Source: Burkholderiales bacterium
Lineage (GTDB): Bacteria; Pseudomonadota; Gammaproteobacteria; Burkholderiales; Burkholderiaceae_C
NCBI GenBank assembly: GCA_016192425.1
Contig: JACPUE010000047.1
Location: 1-38,988 of the forward strand
Length of the DNA stretch: 38,988 nucleotides
Direction: 5' to 3'
Part shown: one piece after another, positions 33,611 through 38,988 of the stretch
Numbering within the stretch: position 1 is the stretch's first letter
Layout of the letters: the number at the start of each line of letters is the position of its first letter
Position numbers and translations under genes: made by a program
The notes under the pieces: generated by a model
What the model was told of the DNA's origin: nothing
Database searches by the model: none
What the model saw: only the letters and a program-made list of their open reading frames with translations

Positions 33611-35379
33611 CCATTGGTTCTCTGATCGACTTTGCCGACCCGCATGATGCGGCCGGTGCCCGCCTGCGCCATGGATTTGGCGCGCCACGCACCGTGTGGG
33701 CGGCCCATGCGCTGCACGAGGTGCGCGCCGTGCTCGACGCCGCCGAGGCCGCGGCGCGGGGCGGTGCCTGGGTGCTGGGCTGGCTGCGCTACGAGGCCGC
33801 GCCCGCGTTCGACCCCGCGCTCGCCGTGCAGGCGGGCGACCCCGTGCTGCCCCTGGCCTGGTTTGCCGCACACGATGCACCGCTGCCCTGGCCCACCGCA
33901 GCGACAGCGGCAGACGATGCGCGCATCGAATGGCACTCCCAGCCCGAGCGCGCCGCGTTTGACGCCGCGCTGGCGCACATCCAGGACGGCATTGCGCGCG
34001 GCACCTACTACCAGGTCAACCACACCGCACGGCTGCGCGGGCGCTGGTCGGGCACGCCGCAGGCCTTGTTTGCCGCGTTGCAGCGCGCCCAGGGCGGCGG
34101 CTATGCGGCGTGGATCGATGGCGCAGCGGCGGGGCAGGTGCTGTCCGTCTCACCCGAGCTGTTCTTCGACTGGCAGGCCGGGCCGCAGGGCAGCGGCCCC
34201 ATCCTCACCCGCCCCATGAAAGGCACGGCCGCACGCGGCGCCACGCCGCAGGACGATGCCGCGCAGGCCGCGCACCTGCGCAACTCGCCCAAGGAGCGCG
34301 CCGAAAACGTGATGATCGTGGACCTGCTGCGCAACGACCTCTCGCGCATCGCCCAGCCGCACAGCGTGCGCGTGCCCCGCCTGTTCCATACCGAGGCGCT
34401 GCCCACCGTGTGGCAGATGACCTCGGACGTGGCCGCCACCACGCGCACGGGCACGCGGCTGCAGGACGTGTTTGCGGCGCTGTTCCCCTGTGGCTCCGTC
34501 ACGGGCGCGCCCAAGGTGCAGGCCATGCGCGCCATCGCCCAGCTCGAAGACGGACCGCGCGGCGTGTACTGCGGCGCCGTGGGCCTGCTGCGTCCCGCCG
34601 CCGGTGGCGGCCTGCACGCCACCTTCAACGTGCCCATCCGCACCGTCGAACTGCAGGGCAGCGAGGCCCGCTGCGGCATTGGGAGCGGCATCGTCTGGGG
34701 CGCCGACGCCAACGCCGAATGGCGCGAATGGGCCGCCAAGCGCGCCTTTGTCGAGCGCGCCAGCGAACCCTTCGACCTGCTGGAAACGCTGCGGTTGGAG
34801 GACGGCGCCTACCGCCACCTGCCCGAGCACCTGGCGCGCATGGAGCGGGCGGCCGCGGATTTCGGCGTGCCTTGGGACGGTGCCGCCGTGTACCAGTGCC
34901 TGCAGGCGCTGGCGGCAAAGCACCCGCAGGGCGCCTGGCGCACGCGCCTGCTGCTCTGCGCCGCAGGCACGCCGCGAGCCGAGGCCTTTGCCCTGGCCCC
35001 CACGCCCGAACCCGTGCTGCTGCGCCTGGCGCAGCGACCGCTGGCCCAGGCGCACGGCGAATTCGTGCGCCACAAGACCACGCGCCGTGCGCACTACACA
35101 GCCTTTGCTCCCAAGGAACCCGGCGTTTTCGACACCGTGCTGTGGAACGAGGAAGGCGAGATCACTGAAAGCACCTTCGGCAACATCGCCATGCTGCTCG
35201 ATGGCCGCTGGGTCACGCCGCCGCTCGCCTGCGGCCTGCTGCCCGGCGTGGGCCGTGCCGTGGCGTTGCGCGATGGCCGGGTGATGGAGGCCGTGGTGCG
35301 GCTTCAGGATCTGCCGCGCGTGCAGGGCTGGGCCTTCATCAACAGCCTGCGCGGCTGGCTGCAGGCGCGCCTGGGCTGA
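33607..35379 (+). CDS. pabBC: fused aminodeoxychorismate synthase component I / aminodeoxychorismate lyase
   Basis: The 590-residue protein joins two folate-pathway enzymes. The N-terminal ~370 residues are PabB-like (chorismate-binding): TRPMKGTAARG with the catalytic Lys, ERAENVMIVDLLRNDLSRIA, FPCGSVTGAPKVQAM and CGIGSGIVWGADA. The C-terminal ~220 are a PLP-dependent PabC-like lyase with RHKTTRRAHY (PLP Lys) and NEEGEITESTFGNIAMLLDG. Together they make p-aminobenzoate from chorismate, with glutamine nitrogen supplied by a PabA that is not seen here. The start is TTG at 33607: an in-frame TAA at 33589 excludes a longer protein, there is no ATG or GTG for many codons, and GGAGG lies 5 bases upstream within repeat A. 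Confidence 0.93.
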   Translation: MTIGSLIDFADPHDAAGARLRHGFGAPRTVWAAHALHEVRAVLDAAEAAARGGAWVLGWLRYEAAPAFDPALAVQAGDPVLPLAWFAAHDAPLPWPTAATAADDARIEWHSQPERAAFDAALAHIQDGIARGTYYQVNHTARLRGRWSGTPQALFAALQRAQGGGYAAWIDGAAAGQVLSVSPELFFDWQAGPQGSGPILTRPMKGTAARGATPQDDAAQAAHLRNSPKERAENVMIVDLLRNDLSRIAQPHSVRVPRLFHTEALPTVWQMTSDVAATTRTGTRLQDVFAALFPCGSVTGAPKVQAMRAIAQLEDGPRGVYCGAVGLLRPAAGGGLHATFNVPIRTVELQGSEARCGIGSGIVWGADANAEWREWAAKRAFVERASEPFDLLETLRLEDGAYRHLPEHLARMERAAADFGVPWDGAAVYQCLQALAAKHPQGAWRTRLLLCAAGTPRAEAFALAPTPEPVLLRLAQRPLAQAHGEFVRHKTTRRAHYTAFAPKEPGVFDTVLWNEEGEITESTFGNIAMLLDGRWVTPPLACGLLPGVGRAVALRDGRVMEAVVRLQDLPRVQGWAFINSLRGWLQARLG

Positions 35380-35464
35380 GGTGTGCGGCACCCGTGGCGC
35401 TGGCAGCTGGGCGTGAACGCGCCGCTGCGCTGATCCGAGCCGCACGGCCAGAATGGGCGCAAGC

Positions 35465-36661
35465 TCATTGCAGGGCGTGCAGCAGCCGGTCTACGTCTTC
35501 CTGGGTGTGTGCGGCAGACAGGGCGATGCGCAGCCGGGCCGTGCCCGCCGGCACCGTGGGCGGGCGTATGGCGGGCACCCATATTCCCTCTGCGCGCAAG
35601 CGTTCCATGGCGTCCAGCGCGGCTTCGTTGCTGCCGATGATGAGCGCTTGCACGGCTGTGCGTGAAGGCAGCAGGCGCCAGCCATTGGGGGCGAGCGATG
35701 GCGCGATGCCGTTGCGCAGTTGGGCGATCAGACGGCCCAGGTGTGTGCGGCGGTCTTCGGCCGCTTCCATGATGCGCAGGCTGGCGCTGAGAGCGCGTGC
35801 GAGCATTGCGGGCGCTGCAGTGGCAAAAATGTAGCTGCGCGTCTTTTGCAGCAGCCATTCAATCAGCGGCTCTGGCCCTGCTACAAAGGCGCCCGCAGCG
35901 CCCGCCGCCTTGCCCAGTGTGGTCATGTAGAGCACGCGTTGCGAGGCATGGGGCCCCGTGAGTCCTGCCTCGGCCAGGGTGCCGCGTCCCTGGGGGCCGA
36001 GCACGCCAAAACCATGGGCATCGTCGATCAGCAGCAGCGCATCGTGCTGCTCGCACAGCGCATGCAATGCACGGATGTCGGCCACGTCGCCATCCATGCT
36101 GAAGACCGCATCGGTCATGACGAGTTTGCGCCGGGCGGTACTGGCTGCCAGCAAGGCTCCCAGTGCCGCCATGTCGGCATGCGGGTAGCGGTGTACCGTG
36201 GCACGCGAGAGGCGGGCGCCGTCGATCAGGCAGGCGTGGTTGAGCGCATCGGAAAACAGTGCGTCTCCCGCGCCCACAAGCGCCGGCACGATGCCGATGT
36301 TGGTGGCGTAGCCCGCATAGAAGTACAACGCCCGAGGCAGTTGTACAAAGTGCGCGAGTTCGCCTTCCAGGTCCCTGTTGGCCGTGCTGTGGCCGCTGAC
36401 CAGCGGGGATCCGCCGGAGCCCACGCCAAACGCGCGTGCACCCGTGCAGGCGGCTTCGACCAGTTGGGGGTGGTTGGCCAGGCCCAGGTAGTCATTGCTG
36501 CAAAACGCGAGCATGGGGGCCCCGTCCACCAGAAGATGGGGGCCTGTGGGGTGGGCCGTATCGGGCGCGACGGCGCGGCGGCGGCGGCGCAGGTGGGCGG
36601 CGTCCAGCTCCGCAATGCGCGCCGGAAATTCATCGATCCAGGAGGTGTTGGTCATTTCCAT
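35465..36661 (-). CDS. bioF: 8-amino-7-oxononanoate synthase
   Basis: This 398-residue PLP enzyme condenses pimeloyl thioester with alanine, the first step of biotin ring assembly. It has FCSNDYLGLANHP, GSGGSPLVSGHSTANRDLE, the LLIDDAHGFGVLGPQGRG motif and the PLP Lys in MTTLGKAAGAAGAFV. The start may be the ATG at 36661 or the ATG at 36655, which overlaps the bioD stop as ATGA; both are in frame and differ by two residues. It is the last gene of panD-bioA-bioD-bioF and converges with pabBC, with 85 bases between stops holding nothing I can assign. Confidence 0.95.
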   Translation of the reverse strand: MEMTNTSWIDEFPARIAELDAAHLRRRRRAVAPDTAHPTGPHLLVDGAPMLAFCSNDYLGLANHPQLVEAACTGARAFGVGSGGSPLVSGHSTANRDLEGELAHFVQLPRALYFYAGYATNIGIVPALVGAGDALFSDALNHACLIDGARLSRATVHRYPHADMAALGALLAASTARRKLVMTDAVFSMDGDVADIRALHALCEQHDALLLIDDAHGFGVLGPQGRGTLAEAGLTGPHASQRVLYMTTLGKAAGAAGAFVAGPEPLIEWLLQKTRSYIFATAAPAMLARALSASLRIMEAAEDRRTHLGRLIAQLRNGIAPSLAPNGWRLLPSRTAVQALIIGSNEAALDAMERLRAEGIWVPAIRPPTVPAGTARLRIALSAAHTQEDVDRLLHALQ

Positions 36662-37332
36662 GGTGCGGGGAGTCGGTAGCACGTTGCCAGGGTGCGTGGG
36701 TCGGGATGGGGGCGGTAGGGAATATCCGCCCAGAGCGGCGCTTGAAGGTGCTGGCGCAACCAATCGATGTTTTCCTGCGGGGCCTGCATGCCGGGATCCA
36801 TGCGGTTGGCCACCCAGCCTGCCAGCGTGAGGCCGCGTGCGCGAATGGCCTCGGCTGTCAGCGCCGCATGGTTCAGGCAGCCCAGGCGAAGGCCCACCAC
36901 CAATACCACGGGGAGGTTCAGTGCGAGCGCCAGATCCGCGCCGGTTTCGGTGGCGGTCAGCGGGACATGGAACCCGCCTGCTCCTTCCACGACGACGGCG
37001 TCGGCCTGGGCGGCCAAGGCCTGGTAGCTTTGCACGATGGAGGGCACGGAGATGCTCTGTCCTGCGCGTGCGGCGGCAATGTGGGGGGACAGTGGCTCTG
37101 GCAGCAATACCGGGTTGTCGAGCGCAGGGGGGACGGCCACGGTGGAGGCGGCGCGCAAGGCCACGGCATCTTCGTTGGTCCATTGCCCTTCGTGAAGCGC
37201 TGCGCCTGCGGCCACGGGCTTCATGCCGACAACCCGCCTGTGGGTGTGCGCGAGTGCATGCAGGAGCGCTGCACAAGCGATGGTTTTCCCGACGCTGGTG
37301 TCGGTTCCGGTGATGAACAGTCCCAGCGTCAT
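36652..37332 (-). CDS. bioD: dethiobiotin synthetase
   Basis: This 226-residue ATP-dependent carboxylase closes the ureido ring of dethiobiotin. It has the P-loop FITGTDTSVGKTIACAALL, GMKPVAAGA, and VVVEGAGGFHVPLT with the second phosphate-binding loop. The ATG overlaps the bioA stop by 4 bases (ATGA) and its stop overlaps bioF, so the three genes are translationally coupled. Confidence 0.96.
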   Translation of the reverse strand: MTLGLFITGTDTSVGKTIACAALLHALAHTHRRVVGMKPVAAGAALHEGQWTNEDAVALRAASTVAVPPALDNPVLLPEPLSPHIAAARAGQSISVPSIVQSYQALAAQADAVVVEGAGGFHVPLTATETGADLALALNLPVVLVVGLRLGCLNHAALTAEAIRARGLTLAGWVANRMDPGMQAPQENIDWLRQHLQAPLWADIPYRPHPDPRTLATCYRLPAPWK

Positions 37333-38660
37333 ACTTGGCAGGTTTCCTCGGCCAGGGTTGCCTCCAGGGCGGCGAGGGCGCCGCGTGCCAGGTGGTCCAT
37401 CGCCTCGCCATCGAGCACGTAGGGTGGCATGGCGTAGACCGTGCGGCCAATGGGGCGCAGCAGCAGTCCGTGCGCCATGGCATGGTGGTGGAAGCGGCGC
37501 GCAAAGTCTGGCAGGGTGGTGTCGATGTCCCATGCCCAGATCATCCCAAGATGGCGTGCATGGCGAACCCTGTGGTGCAAGGCCAGCGGCGACAATGCCG
37601 CGTTGAGTGCCTGGGCTGTCTGCCGGTTGCGTGCCAGGGCGCCGGTTTGCTCGAACAGCTCCAGTGTCGCCACTGCCGCGCGGCAGGCCAGCGGATTGCC
37701 GGTGTACGAGTGGGAGTGCAGGAACCCGCGCGCCACATCGTCGTCGTAGAAAGCGGCATACACCGTGTCGGTGGTCAGCACGGCGGACAGCGCAAGCGTG
37801 CCGCCCGTCAGGCCTTTGGAGAGGCAAATGAAGTCGGGCCGTATGCCTGCCTGCTGGTGCGCGAACATGCTGCCCGTGCGGCCGAACCCCACCGCGATTT
37901 CGTCGGCGACCAGGTGCACGTTGTAGCGGTCGCACAGTGTGCGGGCCTGGCGCAGGTATTCGGCGTCATGCATGGCCATGCCTGCGGCGCATTGCACCAG
38001 GGGTTCCACGATGAATGCCGCGGTGGTGCTGTGGTGCTCGGCCAACCATTCTTGCAGGGCTGCGATGGCTCGCTGGGCCGTATCCTTGGGGGATTCGCCG
38101 GGCAGCGCACTGCGCGCGTCGGGGCTGGGTACGGTGTCTGCCAGGCGCACGAGCGGCGCATAGGCCTTGCGGAACAGGGCAATGTCGGTGACCCCCAGCG
38201 CGCCCACGGTCTCCCCGTGGTAGCCGCCAGCCATGCCCACAAACCGGCACTTGTCGGGATGCCCTGCGTTGCGCCAATAGTGGGCGCTCATCTTGAGCGC
38301 GATCTCGGTTGCCGACGCCCCATCGCTGCCGTAGAAGGCATGTCCCAGGCCGGTGAGGGCCGCCAGGCGCTCGGACAGATCTACCACCGCAGTGTGCGTG
38401 AAGCCCGCGAGCATCACATGGTCCAGGCGCGCGATCTGGTCGATGAGCGCTGCCTGGATGTGAGGGTGGCTGTGCCCAAAAAGATTGACCCACCAGGAAC
38501 TGATCCCGTCGAGGTAGCGTTGGCCATCGCGGGCATACAGCCACGGGCCTTGTGCGCGTTCAATGGCCACTGGCGGTGCCGCCTCGTGGCGCTTCATCTG
38601 CGTGCAGGGGTGCCAGACGCTGGCGAGGCTGCGCGCTGCGAGCGTGTTGTCGCTTGGCAC
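37329..38660 (-). CDS. bioA: adenosylmethionine-8-amino-7-oxononanoate aminotransferase
   Basis: This 443-residue PLP aminotransferase converts KAPA to DAPA with S-adenosylmethionine as amino donor. It shows SVWHPCTQMKRHE at the N terminus, ISSWWVNLFGHSHP, YGSDGASATEIALKMSAHYW, LVADEIAVGFGRTGSMFAHQ and the PLP Lys in FICLSKGLTGGTLALSAVLT. It lies 4 bases after panD and overlaps bioD by 4 bases. bioB and bioC are not in the window. Confidence 0.97.
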   Translation of the reverse strand: MPSDNTLAARSLASVWHPCTQMKRHEAAPPVAIERAQGPWLYARDGQRYLDGISSWWVNLFGHSHPHIQAALIDQIARLDHVMLAGFTHTAVVDLSERLAALTGLGHAFYGSDGASATEIALKMSAHYWRNAGHPDKCRFVGMAGGYHGETVGALGVTDIALFRKAYAPLVRLADTVPSPDARSALPGESPKDTAQRAIAALQEWLAEHHSTTAAFIVEPLVQCAAGMAMHDAEYLRQARTLCDRYNVHLVADEIAVGFGRTGSMFAHQQAGIRPDFICLSKGLTGGTLALSAVLTTDTVYAAFYDDDVARGFLHSHSYTGNPLACRAAVATLELFEQTGALARNRQTAQALNAALSPLALHHRVRHARHLGMIWAWDIDTTLPDFARRFHHHAMAHGLLLRPIGRTVYAMPPYVLDGEAMDHLARGALAALEATLAEETCQV

Positions 38661-38664
38661 AGGG

Positions 38665-38988
38665 TCAGACGGCTTGCGTGGGTACGTGGTCGCGCAGCGC
38701 CACCTGGCGGTTGTTGGCGTCCACGAACACCAACTGCGGGCGGTGTGCGGCCACGTCGGCCTCGGGCACCTGGGCGAAGGCGGCGATGATGAGCAGGTCG
38801 CCCACGCTGGCGCGGCGTGCGGCCGAGCCGTTCACCGAGATCATGCCGCTGCCGCGCTGGCCCTTGATGGCGTAGGTGATGAAGCGCTCGCCGTTGTTGA
38901 TGTTCCAGATGTGCACCTGCTCGTTTTCGCAGATGTTGGCGGCGTCGAGCAGGTCTTCGTCGATGGCGCAGGAGCCTTCGTAGTGCAG
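38665..38988 (-). CDS. panD: aspartate 1-decarboxylase (5' end outside window)
   Basis: The frame runs to the window edge for 107 residues and begins [20 protein letters not shown], so about the first 20 residues of this ~126-residue enzyme are missing. The Gly-Ser in YEGSC is the self-cleavage site that yields the pyruvoyl group. [18 protein letters not shown] and [18 protein letters not shown] are highly typical. It makes beta-alanine for PanC. The internal ATG at 38916 is not the true start. It is 4 bases upstream of bioA and seems to lead the biotin operon. Confidence 0.97.
   Translation of the reverse strand: MHYEGSCAIDEDLLDAANICENEQVHIWNINNGERFITYAIKGQRGSGMISVNGSAARRASVGDLLIIAAFAQVPEADVAAHRPQLVFVDANNRQVALRDHVPTQAV

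Noticed and set aside
38665-38916. panD starting at the ATG at 38916
   Set aside because: The frame continues to the window edge and includes the self-cleavage Gly-Ser, so 38916 is internal.

Overview
The window is chromosomal DNA of a high-GC betaproteobacterium, most likely a member of the Comamonadaceae (Acidovorax-like). The grounds are the codon use, the gene orders (ftsY divergent from an M16 peptidase pair followed by rsmD and coaD; rhodanese-grxC-secB-gpsA; zwf-pgl-edd-eda), and copies of a short dispersed repeat beginning GCTATAAAAATAATAGC, which I associate with that family from general knowledge. No rRNA, tRNA, CRISPR array, intact insertion sequence or prophage was seen.

Layout. 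1-1.4 kb: the 3' end of a large secreted or surface protein that looks like a polymorphic toxin, with an overlapping small winged-helix-like gene in the immunity position; this stretch is less GC-rich than the rest. 1.5-6.2 kb: a complete Entner-Doudoroff operon (zwf-pgl-edd-eda, minus strand) with a HexR-like palindrome before zwf. 6.3-9.4 kb: cutA and a membrane PAS-PAS-GGDEF-EAL protein. 9.4-15 kb: ftsY, two M16 peptidase homologues (one without zinc ligands), rsmD and coaD. 15-19.6 kb: a zinc-ribbon metallopeptidase-like protein, a CHASE3 histidine kinase with a divergent NarL-type regulator, a lone receiver protein and a MoeB/ThiF-type adenylyltransferase. 19.6-24.4 kb: ctpA, gpmA, then rhodanese-grxC-secB-gpsA. 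24.4-28.4 kb: rluE-like pseudouridine synthase, an M23 peptidase, a conserved-looking unknown, panC and panB. 28.4-31.3 kb: an unusual ABC ATPase, a possible 26-residue ORF and a polytopic membrane protein, all closely linked. 31.4-39 kb: nadC, nadA, a fused pabB-pabC, and a panD-bioA-bioD-bioF operon whose panD runs off the window.

The right half is rich in cofactor synthesis: coenzyme A (coaD, panB, panC, panD), NAD (nadA, nadC), folate (pabBC) and biotin (bioADF). Most genes are ordinary housekeeping genes.

The most unusual signal is how two families of dispersed repeats are built into genes. Repeat A supplies the hydrophobic core of the signal peptide of one M16 protein (12337), supplies a Shine-Dalgarno sequence next to the TTG start of pabBC (33607), and resembles a palindrome over the start codon of gpsA (23413). 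Repeat B forms the last codons of the rluE-like gene (24451) and of the lone receiver gene (18301). Next in interest are the toxin/immunity-like pair at the left edge and the ABC ATPase/small ORF/membrane protein unit, whose ATPase has a non-standard signature and lacks the switch histidine.
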